Below are positions 13,263 through 20,679 of a stretch of DNA of 31,333 bases, piece by piece. Location: NCBI GenBank assembly GCA_902475435.1, contig CABRZL010000019.1:1-31333 (forward strand), written 5' to 3'. Within the stretch, counting starts at the first letter, position 1. Every line of letters begins with the position of its first letter. Below the pieces are notes generated by a model. That model had not been told where the DNA came from and made no database searches. It was given only the letters and a program-made list of their open reading frames with translations. The stretch is from an uncultured Eubacteriales bacterium (GTDB lineage: Bacteria > Bacillota > Clostridia > Oscillospirales > Oscillospiraceae). A program made the translations under genes and the position numbers.

Positions 13263-15769
13263 GCAAGACCCGCCAGGAACTTTCTGAGATGTTCCTGGCG
13301 GCGCTGAAAGAGGATAAGCTGCCCTGGGAAGCTGTTTGGAACGTCCCAAAGCCCTTGAATCCAGTCAGTGGCGTGACGTATCGCGGTGTCAACAACCTGA
13401 TGCTTTCCTATATCGCCAAAGAGAGAGGCTATACCGATCCCCGTTGGTGCACCTTCCATCAGGCCCAAAACAATGGCTGGCGGATTCAGAAAGGGGCTAA
13501 ATCCGCCCGGGTAGAATACTGGGCCTATGTCGATCCGGAAACCCACAAGATGCTGGACTGGAAGGAGGTCCACAGAATCCGGCAGGAGGACCCGGAACGG
13601 TATCGCAAGCTGGAACTGCGGTGCCGGATCTCCAACGTATTTAACGCAGAACAGATCGACGGCATCCCGGAATACCAGCGGCAAGAGGAAACGAACATAG
13701 ATTCCATTCGGGAGCAACGGGACACGCTGCTTTGGAACATGAATCTGGATTACCAGGAGGTGGGCGATCAGGCGTACTACTCCCCTGCTTTGGATCGGGT
13801 CACGCTGCCCCCGGAGGCATCCTTTGACAGCCCTTACGGCTATCTCTGTACGTTTCTCCATGAGTGCGGCCATGCCACCGGACATCCAAGCCGGCTGAAC
13901 CGAGATCTCAGCGGACAATATGGCTCTGAAAGCTATGCCCGGGAGGAGCTGCGGGCTGAGATTGCCAGCGCCTTTACCGCGCAGGCTCTGGGGCTTCAAA
14001 TGCCGGAAGCAGAACTGTCCAGGCATTTGGATCTCCATAAAGCTTACATTCAAGGCTGGATTTCTGTATTGGAACACGATCCCAACGAACTGTTTGCGGC
14101 CATCCGTGACGCAGGAACGATCAGCGACTATCTGCTGGAAGCAGGAGAGCTGGATCTGGCGCAGGATCACCCCTTCCATACACCGACTGCTCCTCAACAG
14201 GCCGAACCCCAGCAGATCAGCCCCCTGAACAAAGCGATCCCTTCAACGCAGAAGCCGGCCTTTTGGGGTCAGATTGTCTATATGACCGATACCGGGGAGG
14301 AATTTAGCGAGTTCTATGATGACCAGACAGAGTACGAAGAAGAACTCCGCTACCGGAAAATGCTTGGAGCCAAAGTACGCGGAGCACGGCTGACACGGAC
14401 GGAATTTCTGGAAAAGCTGTCCCGGGAACTGCGGAACGCAAGGCAGCTCTTTGCCATAGGCCGGCATCTGCACGGAAACTACCAGACGGAGCTTCAGGAA
14501 TGGGCTCATTCCATAGCGGTAGACATCCAGATCACAGAAGTCAATGAACGCTATGCCGCTGTCCATGCCTGGGAGGAGGCAAACAACATACCCCTGGAGG
14601 AACGCTGCACCGTGATAGACGAGCATACCGGTCAGATCCTTTTAGCGGAAGGAAACCTGACAGCGGAACTGAACCAGCGCTATGCAGAGATCCAGGCGGC
14701 CCGGCAGGCTGCTGAAATAGAGGCAGAGCAGGCAGCAGCGGCACAGGCCACAGCGCAGGCACAAGCGGAGGCAGAAGCGGCAGAAACTAAGCCGGATTTC
14801 TTTGGCCGGATCATCCATGCAGTAGGGGCCGGGGCAGCAGTCAGCATCTTCTATGACAATCTGGAGGAATACGAAGCGGAACTCCGCTATCAGAAAGAAG
14901 TGCTGGGTGCAGACGTACACGGTGAGGCGCTGACCCGGGAAGAATTTCTGGAGAAACTGTCCCTGGAATTAAAAACCGCCGGACATGAGGCGGCCATAGG
15001 TTCCGATCTGCACGGTCAGTACAGGGAAGCAATCCAGACATGGGAAGCAGAGCATTCCAACCCCATTCAAATCTCAGAGGCCATGGCCGCCGAAAACGAA
15101 ACATACGCTGCGGTTCACGCCTGGGAAGAGGCAAACGGCATCCCACAGGATCAGTGCTGCACCGTGATAGACGACCATACCGGTCAAATTCTTCTGGCAG
15201 ACGGAAAGCTGGCAGCGGAACTGAACCAGCGCTATACGGAGGTCCAGACAACACAACAGATTCCGGTACAGGAAAACACCGCTGGTCCGGAAAGTGCTTA
15301 TACCGTAGTGGTCTGGAATCGGGAAGATGGCAGTGTTCGGCAGCAGAGCTGCCAAAACCATCAGGAAGCCATAGATACGGCAAAGCAATTTTTCACCAAC
15401 AAGGAAGGATGTACGGCGGTATATAACCAGGAAACCGGCAAGTTAGAACACATCTACGGGTACGTTTCAGATCAGGAACTCCCGGAGAAAATGCGTCCAC
15501 AGCTCCAGGTCACGGAGTTCCGGAATGACAAGCTGTGCTATCAGGCCCATGTAAAGGGCCCCGGTATCGACGAGTGGAGCCCGGTCTGTAGGGATGGCGA
15601 CAGTCTCCGCGTAAGAGCCGGAAGCGTCCTGGACGGCAGCCGCATGGAACACACCTTCAGCAACGAGGAGTACCAGCAGTTCCAGCGCTATGAAGCAAGG
15701 CAAAATACGCCGGTTAAAGAAGAAGTACAATCGTTCGTCGTGGAGTACGACGAACTGGAACTAGGATAG
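13250..15769 (+). CDS. ArdC-like antirestriction/zincin protein with duplicated C-terminal module
   Basis: 839 residues, GTG start 7 bases after AAGGAGG. The N-terminal region (KTRQELSEMFLAALKE, then YRGVNNLMLSY and WCTFHQAQNNGWRIQKGAK) is the ArdC-type single-strand-DNA-binding domain (DUF1738-like). A metallopeptidase follows with H204-E-C-G-H208 and further zinc-region residues in YAREELRAEIASAF. From about 335 and again from about 514 a module recurs with a period of 179 residues (FWGQIVYMTDTG / FFGRIIHAVGAG, LRYRKMLGAKV / LRYQKEVLGADV, YAAVHAWEEAN in both, CTVIDEHTGQILLA / CTVIDDHTGQILLA), joined by an Ala/Gln/Glu-rich coiled stretch. ArdC proteins protect incoming DNA from restriction; this role is by family. 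Confidence 0.83.
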   Translation: MPGMSKTRQELSEMFLAALKEDKLPWEAVWNVPKPLNPVSGVTYRGVNNLMLSYIAKERGYTDPRWCTFHQAQNNGWRIQKGAKSARVEYWAYVDPETHKMLDWKEVHRIRQEDPERYRKLELRCRISNVFNAEQIDGIPEYQRQEETNIDSIREQRDTLLWNMNLDYQEVGDQAYYSPALDRVTLPPEASFDSPYGYLCTFLHECGHATGHPSRLNRDLSGQYGSESYAREELRAEIASAFTAQALGLQMPEAELSRHLDLHKAYIQGWISVLEHDPNELFAAIRDAGTISDYLLEAGELDLAQDHPFHTPTAPQQAEPQQISPLNKAIPSTQKPAFWGQIVYMTDTGEEFSEFYDDQTEYEEELRYRKMLGAKVRGARLTRTEFLEKLSRELRNARQLFAIGRHLHGNYQTELQEWAHSIAVDIQITEVNERYAAVHAWEEANNIPLEERCTVIDEHTGQILLAEGNLTAELNQRYAEIQAARQAAEIEAEQAAAAQATAQAQAEAEAAETKPDFFGRIIHAVGAGAAVSIFYDNLEEYEAELRYQKEVLGADVHGEALTREEFLEKLSLELKTAGHEAAIGSDLHGQYREAIQTWEAEHSNPIQISEAMAAENETYAAVHAWEEANGIPQDQCCTVIDDHTGQILLADGKLAAELNQRYTEVQTTQQIPVQENTAGPESAYTVVVWNREDGSVRQQSCQNHQEAIDTAKQFFTNKEGCTAVYNQETGKLEHIYGYVSDQELPEKMRPQLQVTEFRNDKLCYQAHVKGPGIDEWSPVCRDGDSLRVRAGSVLDGSRMEHTFSNEEYQQFQRYEARQNTPVKEEVQSFVVEYDELELG

Positions 15770-15889
15770 TCCAATGGTATGAAGTCAAGTAGGTGATGCA
15801 GAAAAAATTAAAGGAAAAACGAGCAAAAAGGACAGTATCGGCAGCAAAAAGGCAACACCAATCTAAACCCTGCCCCTACAATTTTTGAA

Positions 15890-17460
15890 ACAGGGCTTCG
15901 GCACCAGAGCGGCAGGCGGTACACTCAGCCCTCTGGCGGGATATACAGGCGGTTGTCCTTCAGCAGTCGAAAGACCAACCGAACCAGTTTTCTGGCAGTT
16001 AAAGCGAGTGCGCGTTTATGCTGGTACTTGTTGACCTCATGGTACTTGAGGTCATAGTAGCGCCGGAACTCGGAGTCGCATCTTCTCACAGAGTTGGCAG
16101 CTTCCAGCAGGTAGTAGCGGAGATAGCGGTTGCCGGATTTAATCATCTGGGAATGTTCTGCCTCGAAGTCTCCGGACTGGTTTCTGTTCCAGACAAGACC
16201 AACATACTTGGCAAGAGAGGCTTGGGATTCAAAGCGGTGAATATCGCCAATTTCAGCGATAATACCGGCGGAGTAAACCTTTCCAATACCGGGGACGGAT
16301 GTCAGCGTGTTCGGGATGATTTCAAACTGGTGTTCAATGGCTTTGTCCAAAACCTTGACCTGCTCCTTCAATGCCCGCATGGAGGCGATAGATACGGCCA
16401 TAGCCTGGTTTACAGAGTTGTTCACGGTAACTGGCAGACGGTAAGAATCTCTGGCTGCACTGCGAATAGCCTTAGCTTTTGTTGCTGGGTCAGCGAAGTT
16501 CCTGCCCTTTTCATCAATGAAGGCAGTCAGTTCATCCAGATCAGCGTTCGCCAGGTCATCCACAGTTTCAAACTGTTCCATGAGCGCAATAGTAGTGGCG
16601 CTGGTGTTCTGAATGTCTTTTTCCTGGGCCATGCCGGAGCATTTGAGGAATAAGTAGTTGGCGAACCGCTGCTTTTCACGGGTCAAATTCTGAATGACAT
16701 CAAATCTGGCCCTGGTAAGGGTTTGCAGGGCTTTGTAGCGGTAATCGTCCATGTAGACCTCCCTGTTGATTCTGCCAAAACGGAGATGGTCGGCAATCAC
16801 AAAGGCGTCCACCCAGTCGTTCTTTGGCAGGTCAGAATAGGCTTCCTTGAACTTCCGCACCTGCTTTGGATTCAGAACATGGATTTTCCTCTGAAACCGC
16901 CCCAGGCTGCCATCCTCACGAAGAGCGTAGACCAAGCTGTCCCCGTAGATGGAGGTGGCCTCCAGGCCAATCACCACATCGCTGAGCTGCATGGAACGCA
17001 GTGCCGACACGATTCTCTCTGACAACAGCTTAGCACCGCCAAGATTGTTTTGCACAGAGAAATTGGAGTGCTTGCTGCCGTCCGGCTTCATCAGGTAGGC
17101 CACATTGTTCTTGCTGCTCACATCAATGCCAACGAATAGTGGATTCACAATTTTCACCTCCCCATGTGGAGATTTCAGGCCAGCAGGCTTTGAGATACCC
17201 ATGATAACCGGAGCATCTGGCAACCTCGCTTATCAGAATCATTCCGGGGCAGACCAATGCGATATCCCTCACTGCAAAAAGGGCGGCCTTGTCCCCGGCA
17301 AACAGCCAATGAGTTTGCAGCTAACTTCCGGCTCAGGGGAACTGACTATCTATGAAGCAGCCTTTGGGCTCAACTGGAGGTAATAGAACTTGACCCTGCT
17401 GTCCTACAGCTATTGTATCACGGGCATCTCCAAGCCTGCTGATACCTGAATTTATTAACT
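15890..17460 (-). mobile_element. IS110-family insertion sequence (ends approximate)
   Basis: The element contains one transposase gene and a long non-coding segment upstream of it, the usual IS110 arrangement with the bridge RNA in the left end. IS110 elements lack clear terminal inverted repeats, so the limits cannot be fixed by eye. The right end lies between about 15780 and 15924 and the left end probably between 17441 and 17464, before the tandem 13-mers of the ssb leader. It separates the ArdC-like gene from ssb and is opposite to every neighbour gene. Confidence 0.75.
15925..17148 (-). CDS. IS110-family transposase (DEDD recombinase)
   Basis: 407 residues when started at GTG 17148, which follows GGGGAGGTG; the open frame extends to 17223 but those residues look untranslated. 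The N-terminal RuvC-like domain has D9 (FVGIDVSSK), E63 (GLEATS) and D111/D114 (KNDWVDAFVIADHLR), the DEDD tetrad. The C-terminal Tnp_20 region contains SVPGIGKVYSAGIIAEIGD, LAKYVGLVWNRNQSG and the SGNRYLRYYLLEAANS segment. These enzymes recombine DNA under guidance of a bridge RNA; that mechanism is known for the family. The gene is full length and may be active. Confidence 0.92.
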   Translation of the reverse strand: MNPLFVGIDVSSKNNVAYLMKPDGSKHSNFSVQNNLGGAKLLSERIVSALRSMQLSDVVIGLEATSIYGDSLVYALREDGSLGRFQRKIHVLNPKQVRKFKEAYSDLPKNDWVDAFVIADHLRFGRINREVYMDDYRYKALQTLTRARFDVIQNLTREKQRFANYLFLKCSGMAQEKDIQNTSATTIALMEQFETVDDLANADLDELTAFIDEKGRNFADPATKAKAIRSAARDSYRLPVTVNNSVNQAMAVSIASMRALKEQVKVLDKAIEHQFEIIPNTLTSVPGIGKVYSAGIIAEIGDIHRFESQASLAKYVGLVWNRNQSGDFEAEHSQMIKSGNRYLRYYLLEAANSVRRCDSEFRRYYDLKYHEVNKYQHKRALALTARKLVRLVFRLLKDNRLYIPPEG

Positions 17461-17464
17461 TTCA
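17149..17464 (-). ncRNA. IS110 upstream non-coding region, candidate bridge RNA
   Basis: No gene fits this stretch. On the transposase strand, a 25-nt segment starting AGCAGGCTTGGAGATG (17440-17416) can pair with one ending CTCAAAGCCTGCT (17206-17182): 22 Watson-Crick pairs, two G-U pairs and one mismatch, enclosing about 209 nt. On the other strand the same differences would be A-C or T-C mismatches, so the structure fits RNA made in the transposase direction. A TACAAT box lies at about 17411-17416 on that strand. Donor and target loops were not resolved. An attenuator of transposase expression is the main alternative. Confidence 0.5.
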
Positions 17465-17490
17465 AACTTATTATACGAACTTATTATACG
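17465..17490 (+). repeat. Tandem 13-bp direct repeat before ssb
   Basis: AACTTATTATACG occurs twice without a gap, ending directly at the AGGAGG of ssb. Each copy contains a TATTAT/TTATAC promoter-like box. It may be a duplicated -10 region, an operator, or a scar related to the neighbouring IS. Confidence 0.7.
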
Positions 17491-17503
17491 AGGAGGTAAC
17501 AAC

Positions 17504-17917
17504 ATGAATAAAGTTTTGCTCAGTGGTTTTCTGGGACAGGAGCCAGAACTCCGCCGAACAAACTCGGGAAAAAGCGTTTGCAACCTGAGCCTGGCGGTCC
17601 GGCGAAGTCAGGAGATCACGGATTTCATTCCCGTCACCTGCTGGCAGGTTACCGCCGATTTTGCGGCAAAATATTTTAAAAAAGGCAGTCGTATAGAAGT
17701 CTGCGGACGGCTGCAAAAGCGGACATGGAAAGATGAGGCTGGGACGAACCACAGTACGCTGGAGGTCATTGCAGAAAGCGTGGAGTTCGGAGAAAGGGCC
17801 CCGGGAATCAGCGGCGCTTCTGCGCCTCCGGAGCCAGAGGCTCCAAGTCCCGTTACCTCTGGGGTAACGGAGCCCCCCAGTTGCATTTCCAATTCCACGC
17901 AAACCCCTGGGGGTTAG
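17504..17917 (+). CDS. ssb: Single-stranded DNA-binding protein, short form without acidic tip
   Basis: 137 residues; AGGAGG lies 7 bases before the ATG. The OB-fold of bacterial SSB is clear: MNKVLLSGFLGQEPELRRTNSGK, then CNLSLAVRR, FIPVTCWQVTADFAAKYFKKGSRIEVCGRLQKRTW and LEVIAESVEFGER. It binds single-stranded DNA, probably during transfer or replication of the element. The C-terminal 35 residues are Pro/Ser/Glu-rich, coded by palindromic GC-rich DNA, and end in STQTPGG without the DDDLPF-like tip that recruits partner proteins. The stop lies inside the first 93-nt repeat unit, so the end may have been replaced by repeat sequence. Confidence 0.88.
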   Translation: MNKVLLSGFLGQEPELRRTNSGKSVCNLSLAVRRSQEITDFIPVTCWQVTADFAAKYFKKGSRIEVCGRLQKRTWKDEAGTNHSTLEVIAESVEFGERAPGISGASAPPEPEAPSPVTSGVTEPPSCISNSTQTPGG

Positions 17918-18121
17918 ATGCAAAAACCGGGGGCGTTTTCCCTTCTTTTTTCCTCAAAATATGATACGGCAAGCGCGGAACACCCCCGGTTGTGGCGAAA
18001 ACACCCCCGGTTACTTTTCCAGCGCAAACGCAACCCCCCGGGGTTTGGATGCAAAAACAGGGGGGATTTCTTCTGTTTTTTCCCTCAAAATATGGCGCGA
18101 TAGCGCCAAACACCCCCGGTT
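17899..18121. repeat. Two copies of a 93-nt GC-hairpin repeat
   Basis: Units at 17899-17991 and 18030-18121 share a 5' palindrome (AACCCC/GGGGTT type), GATGCAAAAAC, a C/T-rich stretch ending CCTCAAAATATG, and a 3' AACACCCCCGGTT. The last motif also occurs alone at about 17999-18012. Within a unit AACCGGGGG can pair with CCCCCGGTT. The first unit overlaps the ssb stop. I see no gene in 17918-18290. The repeats resemble REP/MITE-like interspersed palindromes. Confidence 0.72.
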
Positions 18122-18140
18122 CCGGGGGTAAACCGTCCTT

Positions 18141-18262
18141 TGGGCTGTTAAGCCCATTGGAACGGCAGGATAAGCTGTCCGACAGACAGCGCAAAACAGC
18201 TTGAAAGCAAAGCTTTCAACATGTCCGACAAGAGCGTTTTTCTGTCCGACATTGGCGGACAG
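18141..18262. other. Candidate oriT / relaxosome-binding region
   Basis: In 120 bases before the mobilisation genes lie four inverted repeats: TGGGCT/AGCCCA (18141-18156), CTGTC/GACAG (18175-18185), TTGAAAGC/GCTTTCAA (18201-18219) and CTGTCCG/CGGACAG (18242-18262). TGTCCGAC recurs in direct orientation at 18176, 18222 and 18243. Clustered inverted repeats and iterated sites next to an RHH protein and relaxase are typical of oriT. The nic site cannot be named from sequence alone. Confidence 0.45.
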
Positions 18263-18290
18263 ATCAAATTTTATAGGGAGTGAGGAATCT

Positions 18291-18554
18291 GTGCAAGATG
18301 CGATTACTTTTCTCGTGCGGTTATTGGGAACACTTTTGGGAGCAGCCATTGGAGCGCCTATTGGTTGGCGCATTGGATGGCGCTGTACAACGAACAAAGT
18401 GGTTCATGATACAGCCGAAAAGCTGGCGCAGAGCTTTTCGACGTCTAAATTAGTGCAAAAAGATACGGAAATGTTAGTGCAGAGATGCCGGTGTCTGGAA
18501 GAACAACTTCTGGCCCTGGAACTCAAAGTTTCCGAATTAGGAGGGAAGCAGTGA
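18291..18554 (+). CDS. Small membrane protein with glycine-rich helix and coiled coil
   Basis: 87 residues from GTG 18291, preceded by GGGAGTGAGG. The open frame runs further upstream, but those codons lie over the inverted repeats of the candidate oriT. The N-terminal half is one or two short hydrophobic helices with GTLLGAAIGAPIGWRIGW, a glycine-zipper pattern. The C-terminal half (AEKLAQSFSTSKL, then CRCLEEQLLALELKVSEL) is a likely coiled coil. It overlaps the RHH gene by four bases (GTGA). It might anchor the relaxosome at the membrane; this is a guess from position. Confidence 0.55.
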   Translation: MQDAITFLVRLLGTLLGAAIGAPIGWRIGWRCTTNKVVHDTAEKLAQSFSTSKLVQKDTEMLVQRCRCLEEQLLALELKVSELGGKQ

Positions 18555-19006
18555 GCACATCAGAACGACAGGTTAAAATCAGCTTTCGTTGTTCTCAGGA
18601 GTTGGGAAACATACTTTCCCGTATCGCTGAGGCCGAAGGAAAATCAAACGCCCAGGTCATCCGGGATCTGGTTCAGCGAGGCCTGGTCGCAGGCGGCTAT
18701 GTCACCGGGCAGCAGGAACTCGGTAAGCTGGTGCAGGACGCTGTGACAGCAGTGCTGCGGCCACAGGTGGAACGGCTGGCCACCATATCGGCAAAGGCGA
18801 CGCAGATCAGCGCCGCCGCTTTTTTTATGCAGATCTACACAGACAAGCTGCTGGTAGAACCGGACATGCAGAGCGAAATCGACGCCATCGCTGCCAAGGC
18901 CCGGCGGCTGGGAATCGAGTATCTGCGGCTGGCCAAGGGCAAAGACATCGATCAGTTCATTGCCGACGGCAGCCGCCGCATGCGAAATAGCAGTATGCCG
19001 GAATGA
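18551..19006 (+). CDS. Relaxosome accessory protein, ribbon-helix-helix (MobC-like)
   Basis: 151 residues from GTG 18551, with AGGAGGGAAGCA before it. The N-terminus QVKISFRCSQELGNILSRIAEAEGKSNAQVIRDLVQRGL is a ribbon-helix-helix DNA-binding domain. The remainder is helical (QELGKLVQDAVTAVLRPQVERLATISAKATQISAAAFF), as in MobC/TraY-like accessory proteins. Such proteins bind oriT and help the relaxase open it. Position two genes before the relaxase supports this. Start and stop overlap the neighbours by four bases, so the mobilisation genes form one coupled operon. Confidence 0.72.
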   Translation: MSTSERQVKISFRCSQELGNILSRIAEAEGKSNAQVIRDLVQRGLVAGGYVTGQQELGKLVQDAVTAVLRPQVERLATISAKATQISAAAFFMQIYTDKLLVEPDMQSEIDAIAAKARRLGIEYLRLAKGKDIDQFIADGSRRMRNSSMPE

Positions 19007-19020
19007 GGGGAGGATCTTTT

Positions 19021-19188
19021 TTGAAACAACAGGATAAGCAATATTCCATCCGAAAAAACGGAAGAATTTACGCCCAGTCCGACGAAGCGGACTGCGGCTA
19101 TTCCAAAGCGATCCTGCGGAGCATGGCCTCCGCAGGATATTTTTTATTTCAGGATGGCAAACAGATCTCTCCGGAGAGGCGCAAGTAA
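19021..19188 (+). CDS. Small hypothetical protein upstream of the relaxase (55 residues)
   Basis: TTG at 19021 follows GGGGAGG with a 6-base gap; an in-frame ATG at 19003 overlaps the previous stop but has no such site. The product begins MKQQDKQYSIRKNGRIYAQSDEADCGYS and ends FQDGKQISPERRK. The relaxase ATG follows its stop codon directly. A terminator-like hairpin lies in its second half. No family recognised. Confidence 0.6.
   Translation: MKQQDKQYSIRKNGRIYAQSDEADCGYSKAILRSMASAGYFLFQDGKQISPERRK
19111..19150 (+). promoter_or_regulatory. Intragenic terminator-like hairpin before the relaxase
   Basis: ATCCTGCGGAG (19111-19121) pairs perfectly with CTCCGCAGGAT (19128-19138), followed by ATTTTTTATTT. 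It has the form of an intrinsic terminator but sits inside the coding region of the small gene. Translating ribosomes would cover it, so it could couple relaxase transcription to translation of the small gene. Confidence 0.55.
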
Positions 19189-20679
19189 ATGGAAGGGTTT
19201 CTGTTTCGTCAGTGGGGCACGGATACAAAGGTGGATCGCAGCGCCGTTCCAGGTCTCAATGTCCGGCATCTGCAATATATCGCCACCCGGCCCGGGGCAG
19301 TATTCAATCCCGGCTGCGGGTTCGGTCTGTGGGGAAGTCTCTCTGAATTTGCCCCTGCGGAAAATATCAACGATCTGGAGCAGGCCAAGAAACTTCTTCG
19401 GACAGAGGCCGAACGGGGCCGCACAATTTATCGCGGCCTTATTTCTCTGGGAGAGCCGGACGCCGCTGAAAGAGGGTACTATGACCGCAGCAAATGGGAA
19501 GCTCTGGTGAATGCGAATGCTGCCAAAATTGCCAAAGGTCTGCACATCGACCCGGCCAACTTCCGCTGGATGGCCTCCATGCATTGCAGCAGGGGACATC
19601 CCCATGTACATCTCATGTACTGGGACGCCGGGACGGAGCCCCGGCAGGAATATATGCCGGAAGATCGTTTTAACGCCTATAGCGAGGGAATCCGGGCCAG
19701 TCTGAACCGCTTTGAATATGGGGAGGAGATCCACCAGTCCCAGGAAATACAGGCGGAAACTCTCCGGCAGCTCCGACTGGAGCTCCAGGCTGTCTGTCGG
19801 GAATGTATCCCAGGCGCAGAGCTGCTGAGCAGGAAAGATCTTATGAACAGCGACGAGTTTGCCCCCATGGTTCAGCAGCTTCAACGCCTGGTGGAACAGC
19901 TTCCCTCCAGAGGCAGTCTGAAATACGCCTATCTTCCAGGCAGTTATCGGGATCAGGTCAATGTTTTGACAGATCAGATTCTGGAGCTTCCCGGCTGTAA
20001 AAAAGCTCTGGAGCATTATCTGGAAGCCACCGATCAGGTCAGCAGTCTTTATGGCAACAGCGAAAAAAACACATTGGCCAATCGGGACAAAGCGCTCCAG
20101 CGTTTACACCGGGAACTGGGGAATGAAATCCTTTCCTCTCTGCGGGAGGTAAAGAAAGAACTGGAGCTGAATGCACCAGCTTTTCCGGAGGCGCTGCAAA
20201 CCTTAGCTTCCGGCACTGTCCGAACCCTGCTGCGGGACAGCCCGGAATATGCCGCCCTGCGGGAGCTGCTTCCACGGGATCGAATTCCGGTCCGGCAAAT
20301 GCGGGAATTACCGGGTTTCCGGGCAGCGGAGCAAACTGCCATGGATCGTTTATTGTCTGACGCCAGAATCCGAATCCGGCTCAACACCTATGCCGGGAAA
20401 CAGCCGGACCCCCAGGCCGCCTACCGGGACTTCTTCCGGGCGGCGGATCAGGAACTGATCCAGATGCTCCGGGAGGATACCGGATACACTCGGGAGGCAT
20501 GGGATACCTGCACCGTAGAGGTGGTATGCTGTGTGGCCCGGGTTCTGAGCCAGCTCACCCGGCAGCAGCAGGCGTCCGCCGGGCTGGCCCGGCCTCTGAG
20601 CCGCGACCGGAGCCGGGAGGCCAAACAGGATCGGGCCCAGCAGGCGTCCCAGGGGGATGGCTGGAGCCCGGATATTTAA
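19189..20679 (+). CDS. MobP-type conjugative relaxase (MobP3/MobL-like)
   Basis: 496 residues, GGAGAGG before the ATG. The N-terminal catalytic part has HLQYIATRPGAVFN (Y30 a candidate nucleophile) and the metal-binding H137-P-H139-V-H141 in CSRGHPHVHLMYWD, typical of Firmicutes MobP3/MobL relaxases, which nick oriT and stay bound to the 5' end. The segment LFGSL-like (GLWGSLSEF) and LISLGEPDA fit the same group. The C-terminal 300 residues are helical and carry no clear motif; they may bind VirD4. It is followed directly by the coupling-protein genes. Confidence 0.82.
   Translation: MEGFLFRQWGTDTKVDRSAVPGLNVRHLQYIATRPGAVFNPGCGFGLWGSLSEFAPAENINDLEQAKKLLRTEAERGRTIYRGLISLGEPDAAERGYYDRSKWEALVNANAAKIAKGLHIDPANFRWMASMHCSRGHPHVHLMYWDAGTEPRQEYMPEDRFNAYSEGIRASLNRFEYGEEIHQSQEIQAETLRQLRLELQAVCRECIPGAELLSRKDLMNSDEFAPMVQQLQRLVEQLPSRGSLKYAYLPGSYRDQVNVLTDQILELPGCKKALEHYLEATDQVSSLYGNSEKNTLANRDKALQRLHRELGNEILSSLREVKKELELNAPAFPEALQTLASGTVRTLLRDSPEYAALRELLPRDRIPVRQMRELPGFRAAEQTAMDRLLSDARIRIRLNTYAGKQPDPQAAYRDFFRAADQELIQMLREDTGYTREAWDTCTVEVVCCVARVLSQLTRQQQASAGLARPLSRDRSREAKQDRAQQASQGDGWSPDI

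Noticed and set aside
13025..14197. Long minus-strand open frame opposite the ArdC-like gene (also 7885-9060, 6314-7255, 21738-22562, 24587-25591)
   Set aside because: They lie fully opposite well-supported genes, show no family motif or ribosome site, and are expected in GC-rich coding DNA.
15796..15888. 30-codon basic open frame (MQKKLKEKRAKRT start) after the ArdC-like gene
   Set aside because: The AGGTG before it touches the ATG with no spacing, and the IS end lies in this stretch; it may be a remnant of an interrupted small gene, but support is too weak.
16018..16653. Plus-strand open frame over the IS110 transposase
   Set aside because: It is the antisense shadow of the DEDD transposase and has no recognisable protein features.
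17149..17223. N-terminal extension of the transposase to 17223
   Set aside because: The segment overlaps the structured non-coding region, while GTG 17148 has a proper GGGGAGGTG site and begins with the usual NPLFVGIDVSSK.
17899..18121. CRISPR array
   Set aside because: Only two units with internal palindromes and no spacer-repeat regularity; no cas genes in the window.
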